A DNA stretch of 64,000 bases from Streptomyces zhihengii (lineage in GTDB: Bacteria > Actinomycetota > Actinomycetes > Streptomycetales > Streptomycetaceae): contig NZ_JAFEJA010000002.1 of the NCBI RefSeq assembly GCF_016919245.1, positions 436,501 through 500,500 of the forward strand, written 5' to 3'. A program made the translations under genes and the position numbers. Of this stretch, positions 18,595 to 28,650 are shown piece by piece; position 1 is the first letter of the stretch; the number at the start of each line of letters is the position of its first letter. The notes below the pieces were generated by a model, which worked only from the letters and a program-made list of their open reading frames with translations, was not told the origin of the DNA and searched no databases.

Positions 18595-19821
18595 ATGGCC
18601 GAGTTCACGCTCGATCTGAACGAGGACCAGAAGCAGGTCCGTGAGTGGCTGAACGGCTTCGCGAAGGACGTCATGCGCCCGGCCGCCGCCGAGTGGGACG
18701 AGCGCGAGGAGACGCCCTGGCCGGTGATCCAGGAGGCGGCGAAGCTCGGCATCTACTCCCTCGACTTCTACGCCCAGCAGTTCTTCGACCCCACCGGCCT
18801 CGGCATCCCGATGACGATGGAGGAGCTGTTCTGGGGCGACGCCGGCATCGCCCTGTCGATCGTCGGCACCGGCCTCGCGGCCGTCGGCGTCATCGCCAAC
18901 GGCACCGACGAGCAGGTCGGCACCTGGATCCCGCAGATGTACGGCGACGCCGACGACGTCAAGGTCGCCGCCTTCTGCTCGTCCGAGCCCGACGCGGGCA
19001 GTGACGTCTCGGCCATGCGCACCCGCGCCGTCTACGACGAGGCCAAGGACGAGTGGGTGATCAACGGCACCAAGACCTGGGCCACCAACGGCGGCATCGC
19101 CAATGTCCACGTCGTCGTCGCCTCCGTCGACCCGGAGCTCGGCTCCAAGGGGCACGCCTCCTTCATCGTGCCGCCCGCCACCCCCGGACTGTCCCAGGGC
19201 CAGAAGTTCAAGAAGCACGGCATCCGCGCCTCGCACACCGCCGAGGTCGTCCTGGAGAACGTCCGGGTGCCCGGCCACTGCCTGCTCGGCGGCAAGGAGA
19301 AGCTCGACGAGCGCCTGGCGCGGGCGCGCGAGCGCGCCAGGACGGGCGGCGAGCGGGTCAAGAACGCGGCCATGGCCACCTTCGAGGCGTCCCGCCCGGC
19401 CGTCGGCGCCATGGCCGTCGGCACGGCCCGCGCCGCCTACGAGGAGGCCCTGGAGTACGCGAAGACCCGTGAGCAGTTCGGCCGCCCGATCATCGACAAC
19501 CAGGGCGTCGCCTTCCAGCTCGCCGACATGCGCACCCAGATCGACGCGGCCCGGCTGCTGGTCTGGCGCGCCTCCTGGATGGCCACCGCCGGCAAGCCGT
19601 TCACCTCGGCCGAGGGCTCCATGTCCAAGCTGTTCGCCAGCGAGACGGCCAAGAAGGTCACCGCGCAGGCCATCCAGATCCTCGGCGGCAACGGCTACAC
19701 CCGGGAGTACCCCGTCGAGCGCATGCACCGCGACGCGGCCATCTACACGATCTTCGAGGGGACGAGCGAGATCCAGCGCCTGGTCATCGCCCGCACCCTG
19801 GCGGGCATGCCCATCCGCTGA
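18595..19821 (+). CDS. acyl-CoA dehydrogenase
   Basis: 408 residues, full-length FAD enzyme. The FAD/substrate signature [15 protein letters not shown] and the [10 protein letters not shown] loop are followed by [20 protein letters not shown]. The C-terminal block [18 protein letters not shown] and [12 protein letters not shown] holds the catalytic Glu. It introduces the 2,3 double bond in fatty acyl-CoA during beta-oxidation or branched-chain degradation; chain length cannot be read. GGAGGGG precedes the ATG. The divergent TetR gene and operator indicate local repression. Confidence 0.95.
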   Translation: MAEFTLDLNEDQKQVREWLNGFAKDVMRPAAAEWDEREETPWPVIQEAAKLGIYSLDFYAQQFFDPTGLGIPMTMEELFWGDAGIALSIVGTGLAAVGVIANGTDEQVGTWIPQMYGDADDVKVAAFCSSEPDAGSDVSAMRTRAVYDEAKDEWVINGTKTWATNGGIANVHVVVASVDPELGSKGHASFIVPPATPGLSQGQKFKKHGIRASHTAEVVLENVRVPGHCLLGGKEKLDERLARARERARTGGERVKNAAMATFEASRPAVGAMAVGTARAAYEEALEYAKTREQFGRPIIDNQGVAFQLADMRTQIDAARLLVWRASWMATAGKPFTSAEGSMSKLFASETAKKVTAQAIQILGGNGYTREYPVERMHRDAAIYTIFEGTSEIQRLVIARTLAGMPIR

Positions 19822-19833
19822 CCCGCCCACCGC

Positions 19834-19879
19834 ACGCACCGGGCGCCGGTCCCCGAGGGGGGACCGGCGCCCGGTGCGT
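19834..19879. terminator. very strong bidirectional terminator
   Basis: Two 21-nt arms (19834-19854 and 19859-19879) pair perfectly around a GAGG loop. It lies between the convergent acyl-CoA dehydrogenase and glutathione peroxidase genes, 12 and 8 bp from their stop codons. Confidence 0.85.
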
Positions 19880-19887
19880 ACGCGCGC

Positions 19888-20373
19888 TCAGGCGGCCAGC
19901 AGCGCCTCGACGGCCGCCACGACCTCCGGCGCCTCCGGCTCCGTGCGCGGACGGAAGCGGGTCACCTCGCCCTGCGGGGAGATCAGGAACTTCTCGAAGT
20001 TCCACTGCACGTCACCGGCCTCGCCGCCGCCGTCCGCCGTCCGCGTCAGCTCCGCGTACAGCGGGTGCCGGTCCGCCCCGTTCACCTCGGTCTTCTCCAG
20101 CAGCGGGAACGTCACCCCGTAGGTTGCCGAGCAGAACTCCGCGATCTCCTCCGAGGTGCCGGGCTCCTGGCCCATGAACTGGTTGCACGGCACGCCGACC
20201 ACGGTGAGGCCCTTGTCGCCGTACGTCTTCTGGAGCCGCTCCAGCCCCTCGTACTGCGGCGTCAGACCGCAGCGGGACGCCACGTTGACCACCAGGACCG
20301 CCTTGCCCCGGTGCTCGGCCAGCGTCGTCGCGGTGCCGTCCAGGGTGCGCAGCGGGATGTCGAAGAGGGACAT
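19888..20373 (-). CDS. glutathione-peroxidase-family thiol peroxidase
   Basis: 161 residues. The catalytic tetrad is visible as NVASRCGLTPQY (Cys, not selenocysteine), the Gln in PCNQFMGQEPG, and Trp-Asn in WNFEKFLI. Bacterial members usually take electrons from thioredoxin and reduce organic peroxides. Although selenocysteine genes occur 25 kb away, this enzyme uses a cysteine codon. It may be co-transcribed after tesB (63-bp gap). Confidence 0.93.
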   Translation of the reverse strand: MSLFDIPLRTLDGTATTLAEHRGKAVLVVNVASRCGLTPQYEGLERLQKTYGDKGLTVVGVPCNQFMGQEPGTSEEIAEFCSATYGVTFPLLEKTEVNGADRHPLYAELTRTADGGGEAGDVQWNFEKFLISPQGEVTRFRPRTEPEAPEVVAAVEALLAA

Positions 20374-20436
20374 GGAGAACTCCTTGGGAATCGTGTCGGG
20401 GTGTGAACGGACGTGCGGCGGCGCCGCGGGCGGCCG

Positions 20437-21306
20437 TCAGGGCAGCCGGCGGAACAGGCCCTCCTGGACGACCGAGACCAGCAGCCTGCCCTCGCGGTCG
20501 TAGATCCGGCCCCGGGCCAGGCCCCGGCCGCCGGTGGCGATCGGCGACTCCTGGTCGTACAGGAACCACTCGTCGGCGCGGAACGGCCGGTGGAACCACA
20601 TCGCGTGGTCCAGCGACGCCATGTCGAAGCCGCGCGGACCCCACAGCGGCTCCACCGGGATGCGCACCGCGTCCAGCAGGGTCATGTCGCTGGCGTAGGT
20701 CAGCGCGCAGGTGTGCACCAGCGGGTCGTCGCCCAGCGGGGCCACCGCCCGCATCCACACCGCGCTGCGCGGCTCCGCGTCCTCGACCTCCTCGCGGGTC
20801 CACCGCAGCCGGTCGACGTAGCGGATGTCGAACGCCATCCGCCGCGCCATCCGGTCCAGCGACTCGGGCAGCGCCCCCAGGTGCTCCTTGATCTCCTGTG
20901 CCACCGGCGGCAGCTCGTCGGGCCCCGGGAAGTCCAGCCGCGGCGGGAGCTGGTGCTCGATGCTCTCCGGTTCCGGGAGGTGGAACGACGCCGTCAGGTT
21001 GAAGATCGTCCGGCCCGCCTGCACGGCGGTGACCCGCCGGGTGGTGAACGACCGGCCGTCGCGCACCCGCTCGACCTGGTAGACGATCGGCACCCCGGGG
21101 ATCCCCGGCCGCAGGAAGTACGCGTGCAGCGAGTGCACCGGGCGACCGCCGTCCGTGGTCCGCCCGGCGGCGACCAGCGCCTGGCCCGCGACCTGCCCGC
21201 CGAAGACGCGCTGGAGCGACTCGTCGGGGCTGTGCCCCCGGAAGATGTTCACCTCGATCCGCTCCAGGTCGAGCAGATCCACCAGCCGTTCGGCCGGGTT
21301 CGTCAT
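20437..21306 (-). CDS. tesB: acyl-CoA thioesterase II
   Basis: 289 residues, double-hotdog TesB family. Landmarks are FGGQVAGQALVAAGRT and LHAYFLRPG in the first hotdog, and the second-hotdog segment SLDHAMWFHRPFRADEWFLY with the catalytic Asp region. It hydrolyses medium and long acyl-CoAs to free acids. It lies between the helicase gene (54 bp upstream on the same strand) and the peroxidase gene. Confidence 0.93.
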   Translation of the reverse strand: MTNPAERLVDLLDLERIEVNIFRGHSPDESLQRVFGGQVAGQALVAAGRTTDGGRPVHSLHAYFLRPGIPGVPIVYQVERVRDGRSFTTRRVTAVQAGRTIFNLTASFHLPEPESIEHQLPPRLDFPGPDELPPVAQEIKEHLGALPESLDRMARRMAFDIRYVDRLRWTREEVEDAEPRSAVWMRAVAPLGDDPLVHTCALTYASDMTLLDAVRIPVEPLWGPRGFDMASLDHAMWFHRPFRADEWFLYDQESPIATGGRGLARGRIYDREGRLLVSVVQEGLFRRLP

Positions 21307-21360
21307 GGCAGTCCTCTCACTGCGGAAGGGCGGGTGGACGGGACACGGGCGGGCGTCCGC

Positions 21361-23874
21361 TCAGAGCTGGCCCACCGAGGTGACCCGCACGACCGCCCGG
21401 CCCTCCTCGTCGGACGCGGCGAGGTCGACCTCCGCGCTGATGCCCCAGTCGTGGTCGCCGGCCGGGTCGGCGAACGTCTGCCGCACCCGCCACAGGCCGT
21501 GCGCCTGGTCCTCCTCGATGGAGATCAGCTTCGGGCCGCGCGCGTCCGGCCCGGTGCCGAGGTCGTCGTGCTCGTCCCAGTAGGCGTCCATGGCCTCGCC
21601 CCACGCGTCCGCGTCCCAGCCGGTCGCGGCGTCCAGCTCGCCCAGCGCCCCGACCTTGTCGAGCGCCGCCAGCTCCACCCGGCGGAACATCGCGTTGCGC
21701 ACCAGTACCCGGAACGCGCGCGCGTTGGCCGTGACCGGCTTGACCTGGTCGGCCTTCTCCTGGGCCTGCTCCGCCGTCTCCACCTCCGGGTTGGCGAGCT
21801 GCTCCCACTCGTCCAGCAGGCTGGAGTCGACCTGGCGGACCATCTCGCCCAGCCAGGCGATCAGGTCCTGGAGGTCGTCCGACTTCAGGTCGTCCGGGAT
21901 GGTGTGGTCCAGCGCCTTGTACGCGCCCGCCAGATAGCGCAGCACGATGCCCTCGGTGCGGGCCAGCTCGTAGAACGAGGTGAACTCCGTGAACGACAGG
22001 GCCCGTTCGTACATGTCACGGATGACCGACTTCGGCGACACCGGGTGGTCGCCCACCCAGGGATGCGACGTCCGGTAGAGGTTGTAGGCGTGCCACAGCA
22101 GCTCCTCCAGCGGCTTCGGGTACGAGATCTCCTGGAGCCGCTCCATCCGCTCCTCGTACTCGACCCCGTCCGCCTTCATCGCGCCGACCGCCTCGCCGCG
22201 CGCCTTGTTCTGCTGGGCGGCGAGGATCTGACGGGGATCGTCCAGCGTCGACTCGACCACCGAGACCATGTCCAGCGCGTACGAGGGGGACTCCGGGTCC
22301 AGCAGGTCGAAGGCGGCCAGGGCGAACGTGGACAGCGCCTGGTTCAGCGCGAAGTCCTGCTGGAAGTCGACCGTCAGCCGCACGATCCGGCCCTGGGCGT
22401 CCGGGGTGTCCAGCCGCTCCACGATCCCGCCGTCCAGCAGCGAGCGGTAGATCGCGATGGCCCGCCGGATGTGCCGGAGCTGCTGCCTGCGCGGCTCGTG
22501 GTTGTCCTCCAGCAGCCGGCGCATGGCGTCGAAGGCGTTGCCCGGCCGGGCGATCACCGACAGCAGCATCGCGTGGGTGACCTTGAAGCGCGAGGTCAGC
22601 GGCTCGGGATCGGAGGCGATCAGCTTCTCGAAGGAGTTCTGCGACCAGGCGACGAAGCCCTCAGGCGCCTTCTTGCGGACCACCTTCCGCTTCTTCTTCG
22701 GGTCGTCGCCCGCCTTCGCCAGCGCCTTCTCGTTCTCGATGACGTGCTCGGGCGCCTGCGCCACGACGAAGCCCGCCGTGTCGAACCCGGCCCGGCCGGC
22801 CCGGCCCGCGATCTGGTGGAACTCCCGCGACCGCAGCACCCGCACCCGGCTGCCGTCGTACTTGGTCAGCGCGGTGAACAGCACCGTCCTGATGGGGACG
22901 TTCACACCGACGCCCAGGGTGTCGGTGCCGCAGATGACCTTCAGCAGCCCCGCCTGCGCCAGCTTCTCCACCAGTCGCCGGTACTTCGGCAGCATCCCGG
23001 CGTGGTGCACGCCGATGCCGTGCCGCACATAGCGGGAGAGGTTGCGGCCGAACGCGGTGGTGAAGCGGAAGTTGCCGATCAGATCGGCGATCCGGTCCTT
23101 CTCCTCGCGCGTGCACATGTTGATGCTCATCAGCGACTGCGCCCGCTCGACCGCCTGGGCCTGGGTGAAGTGCACGATGTAGACGGGCGCCTGCTTCGTC
23201 TCCAGCAGCTCCGTCAGCGTCTCGGTGATCGGCGTCGTGACGTACTCGTACGACAGCGGCACCGGGCGGGTCGCCGAGCGGACCACCGCCGTCTGGCGGC
23301 CCGTCCGGCGGGTCAGGTCCTCCTCGAACATCGACACGTCGCCGAGCGTCGCCGACATCAGCACGAACTGCGCCTGCGGCAGCTCCAGCAGCGGGATCTG
23401 CCAGGCCCAGCCGCGGTCGGGCTCCGCGTAGAAGTGGAACTCGTCCATCACGACCTGGCCGACGTCGGCGTCCCTGCCGTCCCGCAGTGCGATCGACGCC
23501 AGCACCTCGGCGGTGCAGCAGATCACCGGGGCGTCCGCGTTCACCGACGCGTCGCCCGTCAGCATGCCGACGTTCTCCGTGCCGAAGAGCTTGCACAGGT
23601 CGAAGAACTTCTCGGAGACCAGCGCCTTGATCGGCGCGGTGTAGAACGTGACCTCGTCCCGGGCCAGCGCCGCGAAGTGCGCGCCCGCCGCGACCAGGCT
23701 CTTGCCGGAGCCGGTGGGCGTCGACAGGATGACGTTCGCCCCCGACACGACCTCGATCAGGGCCTCCTCCTGAGCCGGGTAGAGCGTGATGCCCTGACCC
23801 TCGGCCCATGAGGAGAAGGACTCGAAGAGGGCGTCTGGGTCGGCGTCGGGCGGAAGCTGATCGATGAGGGTCAC
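21361..23874 (-). CDS. Ski2-like DEAD/DEAH-box helicase (DUF3516 type)
   Basis: 837 residues. Helicase motifs run in order: Walker A TPTGSGKS, DEFH box in VVMDEFHFY, SATLGDV, and motif VI QIAGRAGRAGFD. A C-terminal DUF3516-like region of about 350 residues, with a KKKRKVVRKKAP basic insert, follows. The family is conserved in actinobacteria and probably remodels RNA, but its substrate is unknown. The GTG at 23874 (VTLIDQLPPDAD) is chosen since the sequence before it is not conserved-looking; GGGGG lies near. The start is moderately certain. Confidence 0.85.
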   Translation of the reverse strand: MTLIDQLPPDADPDALFESFSSWAEGQGITLYPAQEEALIEVVSGANVILSTPTGSGKSLVAAGAHFAALARDEVTFYTAPIKALVSEKFFDLCKLFGTENVGMLTGDASVNADAPVICCTAEVLASIALRDGRDADVGQVVMDEFHFYAEPDRGWAWQIPLLELPQAQFVLMSATLGDVSMFEEDLTRRTGRQTAVVRSATRPVPLSYEYVTTPITETLTELLETKQAPVYIVHFTQAQAVERAQSLMSINMCTREEKDRIADLIGNFRFTTAFGRNLSRYVRHGIGVHHAGMLPKYRRLVEKLAQAGLLKVICGTDTLGVGVNVPIRTVLFTALTKYDGSRVRVLRSREFHQIAGRAGRAGFDTAGFVVAQAPEHVIENEKALAKAGDDPKKKRKVVRKKAPEGFVAWSQNSFEKLIASDPEPLTSRFKVTHAMLLSVIARPGNAFDAMRRLLEDNHEPRRQQLRHIRRAIAIYRSLLDGGIVERLDTPDAQGRIVRLTVDFQQDFALNQALSTFALAAFDLLDPESPSYALDMVSVVESTLDDPRQILAAQQNKARGEAVGAMKADGVEYEERMERLQEISYPKPLEELLWHAYNLYRTSHPWVGDHPVSPKSVIRDMYERALSFTEFTSFYELARTEGIVLRYLAGAYKALDHTIPDDLKSDDLQDLIAWLGEMVRQVDSSLLDEWEQLANPEVETAEQAQEKADQVKPVTANARAFRVLVRNAMFRRVELAALDKVGALGELDAATGWDADAWGEAMDAYWDEHDDLGTGPDARGPKLISIEEDQAHGLWRVRQTFADPAGDHDWGISAEVDLAASDEEGRAVVRVTSVGQL

Positions 23875-23998
23875 GCCCCCATCTTGCCTGCCTTCTCCCC
23901 GGATGAGGGAACCGCCCGGCAACCCGAAGATCACGAACGGTACGCTGACCTGTCAACTCATGGGCGGCACAACGGATCACGGGGCGGGGACACAGACG

Positions 23999-24790
23999 AT
24001 GATGGGACCGGCGCACTCACTCTCCGGGGCGGCAGCCTGGCTGGGGGTGGGCGCCGCGACGGCCGCCGCCGGCCATCCGATGCCGTGGCCGGTGCTCGTC
24101 GTCGGCGCGCTGATCTGCGCGGGCGCCGCGCTGGCGCCCGACCTCGACCACAAGGCCGCCACCATCTCCCGGGCCTTCGGCCCGATATCCCGGGCGCTGT
24201 GCGAGATCGTCGACAAGCTGTCCTACGCCGTCTACAAGGCGACGAGGAAGCCCGGGGACGCGCGGCGCACCGGCGGTCACCGCACCCTCACCCACACCTG
24301 GCTCTGGGCCGTCCTCATCGGCGGCGGCGCCTCCGCGGTCGCCGTCCTCGGCGGGCGGTGGGCCGTCCTCGGTCTCCTCTTCGTGCACATGGTGCTGGCC
24401 GTCGAAGGTCTGCTGTGGCGCGCCGCCCGGGTCTCCAGCGACGTGCTGGTCTGGCTGCTGGGGGCGACCAGCGCCTGGATCCTCGCCGGCGTCCTCGACC
24501 AGCCCGGCAACGGCGCGAACTGGCTGTTCGACGCACCCGGCCAGGAGTACCTGTGGCTGGGCCTGCCCATCGTGCTCGGCGCCCTCGTCCACGACATCGG
24601 CGACGCCCTCACCGTCTCCGGCTGCCCGATCCTGTGGCCCATCCCGATCGGCCGCAAGCGCTGGTACCCGGTGGGCCCCCCGAAGGCGATCCGGTTCCGC
24701 GCGGGGAGCTGGGTGGAGCTGAAGGTGCTCATGCCCCTGTTCATGCTCCTCGGCGGTGTCGGCGGGGCCGCGGCGCTGGGCGTCATCTGA
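23999..24790 (+). CDS. YdjM-like membrane-bound metal-dependent hydrolase family protein
   Basis: 263 residues with about five to six membrane helices. The N-terminus MMGPAHSLSGAAAW carries the first conserved His, PDLDHKAATIS the metal-binding Asp/His set, and GGHRTLTHTW the HR-TH motif of the family. The biochemical role is unknown. Two adjacent ATGs (23999 and 24002) follow GGGGACAGACG. It is divergent from the helicase and convergent with the exporter genes. Confidence 0.8.
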   Translation: MMGPAHSLSGAAAWLGVGAATAAAGHPMPWPVLVVGALICAGAALAPDLDHKAATISRAFGPISRALCEIVDKLSYAVYKATRKPGDARRTGGHRTLTHTWLWAVLIGGGASAVAVLGGRWAVLGLLFVHMVLAVEGLLWRAARVSSDVLVWLLGATSAWILAGVLDQPGNGANWLFDAPGQEYLWLGLPIVLGALVHDIGDALTVSGCPILWPIPIGRKRWYPVGPPKAIRFRAGSWVELKVLMPLFMLLGGVGGAAALGVI

Positions 24791-24829
24791 CGCGGCAGGC
24801 CACGGCCCCGGCGACATGTCAGACACGCC

Positions 24830-26611
24830 CTAGCCGTGCCAGGACCGCCACAGCGCCGCGTACGCGCCGTCCGCGGCGACCAGCTCGTCATGGCTGCCCA
24901 GCTCGCTGATCCGGCCGTCCTCCACCACGGCGATCACATCCGCGTCGTGCGCGGTGTGCAGCCGGTGGGCGATGGCCACCACCGTGCGGCCCTCGAGGAC
25001 CCGTGACAGCGAGCGCTCCAGATGCCGCGCGGCCCTCGGGTCGAGCAGCGACGTCGCCTCGTCCAGCACCAGGGTGTGCGGATCGGCCAGCACCAGCCGG
25101 GCCAGCGCGATCTGCTGCGCCTGCGCCGGGGTCAGCGCGGTGCCCCCCGAGCCGACCTCGGTGTCCAGGCCCTCGTCGAGGGCGCGGGCCCAGCCGTCCG
25201 CGTCGACCGCGCCCAGCGCCGCCCACAGCTCCGCGTCCTCGGACCCGGCGCGGGCGAGCCGCAGGTTGTCCCGCAGCGAGCCGACGAAGACATGGTGCTC
25301 CTGGTTGACCAGGGCGACGTGCTCCCGCACCCGTTCCGCCGGCATCCGGGACAGCTCGGCGGCCCCGAGCGTGACCGTGCCCGCGCGGGGCGCGTAGATC
25401 CCGGCCAGCAGCCTGCCGAGCGTCGACTTGCCCGCGCCCGAGGGGCCCACCAGGGCGAGACGGGTCCCGGGGGCGACGTCCATCGACACCCGGTGCAGCA
25501 CGTCGACGCCCTCGCGGTAGCCGAAGCGGACCTCGTCGGCGCGCACCGCGCGGCCGTCCGGCCGCAGGTCCGCGTCACCGTCCCCGGCCTCGATCTCCCG
25601 CACACCCACCAGCCGCCCCAGCGACACCTGCGCCACCTGGAGCTCGTCGTACCAGCGCAGGATCAGGTTCACCGGGTCGACCATCATCTGGGCGATCAGC
25701 GCGGACGTGGTGAGCTGGCCGATCCCGATCCAGCCCTGGAGCACGAACACCCCGCCGACCATCAGCACCGAGGTGAGCACCGTCGCGTGGGTCAGGTTGA
25801 TCACCGGGAAGAGTACCGAGCGCAGCGACAGCGTGTACCGCTCCCAGGCCGTCCACTCCTTGATCCGCCGGTCCGACAGGGCCACCCGGCGCTTCCCCAG
25901 CCGGTGCGCCTCCACCGTGCGGCCCGCGTCCACCGTCTCGGCGAGCACCGCCGCGACCGCGGCGTAGCCCGCCGCCTCCGACCGGTAGGCCGCGGGCGCC
26001 CGCCGGAAGTACCACCGGCAGCCGACCACCAGCAGCGGCACCGCGAACAGCACAGCGGGCGCCAGCGGCGGCGCGGTCACGGTGAGCCCGCCCAGCAGCA
26101 GGACGATCCAGAACACACCGATCGTGAGCTGCGGGACGGCCTCCCGCATCGCGTTCGCGAGCCGGTCCACGTCGGTCGTGATCCGCGACAGGAGGTCGCC
26201 CGTCCCGGCGCGCTCCAGCACCCCGGGCGGCAGACCGACCGACCGGACGAGGAAGTCCTCGCGCAGATCGGCCAGCATCCGCTCGCCCAGCATCGCCCCG
26301 CGCAGCCGCACCAGCCGCACGAACACGGCCTGGACGACCAGGGCCGCGGCGAACAGGGCCGCGGTGCGCTCCAGATGGAGGTCGCGCGCCCCGTCGGCGG
26401 CCCGCTCGACGAGCGAGCCGAGCAGCCACGGACCGGCCATCGAGGCCACCACGGCGACCGTGTTGACCCCGATGAGCACGCCGAACGCGGCGCGGTGACG
26501 CCGCACCAGCTCGCCCACGTAGGCCCGCACGGTCGCGGGCGACCCCACGGGCAGGGTGTTCGCGGTCCGGGGGGCCGCCGGATCGTACTCCGGCGGCGCC
26601 ACGCCGATCAT
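24830..26611 (-). CDS. ABC exporter half-transporter with consensus Walker A but degenerate signature motif
   Basis: 593 residues: six-helix exporter domain, then ATPase. Walker A GPSGAGKST, Q-loop VNQEHH, Walker B TLVLDEATSLLD and switch His AIAHRL are intact, but the signature reads LTPAQAQQIAL instead of LSGGQ. Its start overlaps the stop of the upstream half-transporter by four bases. The partner has the complementary defect, so the two must form a heterodimer with one working ATP site. The substrate is unknown; drug or peptide export is usual for this class. Confidence 0.9.
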   Translation of the reverse strand: MIGVAPPEYDPAAPRTANTLPVGSPATVRAYVGELVRRHRAAFGVLIGVNTVAVVASMAGPWLLGSLVERAADGARDLHLERTAALFAAALVVQAVFVRLVRLRGAMLGERMLADLREDFLVRSVGLPPGVLERAGTGDLLSRITTDVDRLANAMREAVPQLTIGVFWIVLLLGGLTVTAPPLAPAVLFAVPLLVVGCRWYFRRAPAAYRSEAAGYAAVAAVLAETVDAGRTVEAHRLGKRRVALSDRRIKEWTAWERYTLSLRSVLFPVINLTHATVLTSVLMVGGVFVLQGWIGIGQLTTSALIAQMMVDPVNLILRWYDELQVAQVSLGRLVGVREIEAGDGDADLRPDGRAVRADEVRFGYREGVDVLHRVSMDVAPGTRLALVGPSGAGKSTLGRLLAGIYAPRAGTVTLGAAELSRMPAERVREHVALVNQEHHVFVGSLRDNLRLARAGSEDAELWAALGAVDADGWARALDEGLDTEVGSGGTALTPAQAQQIALARLVLADPHTLVLDEATSLLDPRAARHLERSLSRVLEGRTVVAIAHRLHTAHDADVIAVVEDGRISELGSHDELVAADGAYAALWRSWHG

Positions 26612-28434
26612 GCTGTCTCCTCGATGTCGAAGGCGTTCGGTGCCGCCGCCCCGGGGCCGCCGGGCACCGGCGAGAGCCGTTCCTCGTCGGTCTCGCGGGT
26701 GACGACGGCGCGGTAGCGCGGCTCGGTCTCCAGCAGTTCGCGGTGCGAGCCCACCGCGGCGACCTCGCCCTCGTGCAGCAGCACGACCCGGTCGGCCCGG
26801 TCCAGCAGCAGCGGCGAGGAGGTCAGCACGACCGTGGTGCGGCCGCTGCGCAGCGCCCGGACGCCCTCGGCGATCCGGGCCTCGGTGTGCGAGTCGACGG
26901 CCGAGGTCGGCTCGTCGAGCACCAGCACCCCCGGGTCCGTCACCAGCGACCGGGCGAGCGCGATGCGCTGCCGCTGCCCGCCGGAGAGCGAACGGCCCCG
27001 CTCGGTGATCGGCGCCGCCATCGGGTCGCCCTCCAGGGACGCCTGCGCCAGGGCCGCGAGCACATCGGCGCACTCGGCGGCGGCCAGCGCGTCCTCGGGC
27101 GCGACGGCGCCGGACGCGGGGACGGCGAGCAGCTCGGCGAGACTGCCCGAGAGCAGCACCGGGTCCTTGTCCTGGACCAGCACGGCGGTCCTGGCCCCGT
27201 CGAGCGGCAGGTCGTCCAGGGCGATCCCGCCGAGCAGCACCGAGGGCAGGCCGTCGGCGTCGGCCGGGTGGCCGCCCAGCCGTTCGGCGAGCCGGCCCGC
27301 CGCGTCCGGGTCGCCGCAGACGACGGCGGTCAGCGCGCCCGCGGGGGCGAGCAGCCCGCTGGCCGGGTCGTACAGGTCCCCGGAGGGCACGGCCGGTGCC
27401 GCCTCCCCGGCGGCCGGAGCGGGGGAGGCCGCCCCCGCGGTGCGCTCCAGCGCCAGCACCCGGGCGGCCCGCCGCGCCGACGGCCGGGAGAACGACCAGG
27501 CCATCGCGATCTCCTCGAAGTGCCGGAGCGGATACGCCAGCAGCATCACCGCGCTGTACACGGTGACCAGCGCGCCGACCTCGATCCGCCCGTCGCCCAC
27601 CAGACCGATGCCGTACCAGACGACCCCGATCATCAGCAGGCCCGGCAGCAGCACCTGGATCCCGGAGATCAGCGACCACATCCTGGCGCTGCGCACGGCG
27701 GCGCCCCTGACCTCCTGCGAGGCGGTGCGGTAGCGGGTGAGGAAGAGCTCCTCGCCGCCGATGCCGCGCAGCACCCGCAGCCCGGCCACGGTGTCGGAGG
27801 CGAGCTCGGTGGCCCGGCCCGCCTTCTCGCGCTGCACGTCGGCGAGCCGGGTGGCCCGGGGGAGCAGCGGCAGCACGCCGAGCGCCAGCACCGGCACGCC
27901 GACGGCCACGATCAGACCCAGGTGCGGTTCGTAGACGAACAGCCCCACGCAGACCAGGACGACGGTGATCGCCGCCGCGAGGAAGCGGGAGACGCCCTCC
28001 ACGAACCAGCCGATCTTCTCGACGTCGCCGGTGGAGACGGCGACCACCTCGCCCGCGGCCACCCGGCGGGTGAGCGCCGAGCCCAGCGAGGCGGTCTTGC
28101 GGGCGAGGAGCTGCTGGGTGCGGGCCGCCGCGGTGATCCAGTTGGTGACGGCGGTGCGGTGCAGCATCGTGTCGCCGACGGCGATGAGGACGGCGGACAC
28201 CGCCAGCACCCCGCCCGCCGCGGCGAGGCGTGATCCCGAGCCGTCGACGACGGCCTGCACGGCGAGGCCGACGCCGTACGGCAGCGCCATCACCGAGACG
28301 AAGTGCAGCAGTCCCCAGGCCAGGGTGACGAGTTGCCCGCGGAGCTGGCCCCGGCCGAGCCACAGCAGGTAGCGGGTGCCCGAGCGGGTGTCCGGTTCGC
28401 CCGGATCGAGGTACGGAAGGTCGCGAATCTGCAT
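26608..28434 (-). CDS. ABC exporter half-transporter lacking Walker A
   Basis: 608 residues, six-helix exporter domain plus nucleotide-binding domain. The signature RSLSGGQRQRIALARSL, Q-loop VLVQDKDP and Walker B VLVLDEPTSAVD are normal. At the Walker A position the sequence is VVCGDPDAAGRLAERL, with no GK[ST], and the switch His is replaced (VLTSSPLLLDRA). It cannot hold ATP normally in its own Walker A. It lends its signature to the partner encoded just downstream. The pair forms an exporter with one consensus and one dead site. The frame is intact, so this is not a pseudogene. Confidence 0.9.
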   Translation of the reverse strand: MQIRDLPYLDPGEPDTRSGTRYLLWLGRGQLRGQLVTLAWGLLHFVSVMALPYGVGLAVQAVVDGSGSRLAAAGGVLAVSAVLIAVGDTMLHRTAVTNWITAAARTQQLLARKTASLGSALTRRVAAGEVVAVSTGDVEKIGWFVEGVSRFLAAAITVVLVCVGLFVYEPHLGLIVAVGVPVLALGVLPLLPRATRLADVQREKAGRATELASDTVAGLRVLRGIGGEELFLTRYRTASQEVRGAAVRSARMWSLISGIQVLLPGLLMIGVVWYGIGLVGDGRIEVGALVTVYSAVMLLAYPLRHFEEIAMAWSFSRPSARRAARVLALERTAGAASPAPAAGEAAPAVPSGDLYDPASGLLAPAGALTAVVCGDPDAAGRLAERLGGHPADADGLPSVLLGGIALDDLPLDGARTAVLVQDKDPVLLSGSLAELLAVPASGAVAPEDALAAAECADVLAALAQASLEGDPMAAPITERGRSLSGGQRQRIALARSLVTDPGVLVLDEPTSAVDSHTEARIAEGVRALRSGRTTVVLTSSPLLLDRADRVVLLHEGEVAAVGSHRELLETEPRYRAVVTRETDEERLSPVPGGPGAAAPNAFDIEETA

Positions 28435-28650
28435 GAGGTCCCACGGCTCGTCGACGGGTGGTGCAAACCGTGCAAGGTTCGCCCTTCAACCCGCCGCGGG
28501 CAATCGAATTACCGCGCACGACGACGCACGACGGCCGGTATTCGGTCATTCGCGCCCGCGTACGCTCACCGCCCCGCCCGACTCGCGCACCGGCCGCCCG
28601 GCGTGCGCCCTCCGTGCGCCGGGCCCAGCGGCGATCCTCGACGGCGACCC

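Noticed and set aside
19888..20373. Possible selenoprotein glutathione peroxidase
   Set aside because: The catalytic position is a normal Cys codon (SRCGLTPQY); there is no in-frame TGA.
20413..23811. 1132-codon plus-strand frame opposite tesB and the helicase
   Set aside because: It is a shadow of two genes with clear catalytic motifs on the other strand and shows no recognisable domain.
26608..28434. Pseudogene call for the exporter half lacking Walker A
   Set aside because: The frame is intact, other ATPase motifs are kept, and the partner shows the complementary defect, so loss of Walker A looks functional rather than decay.
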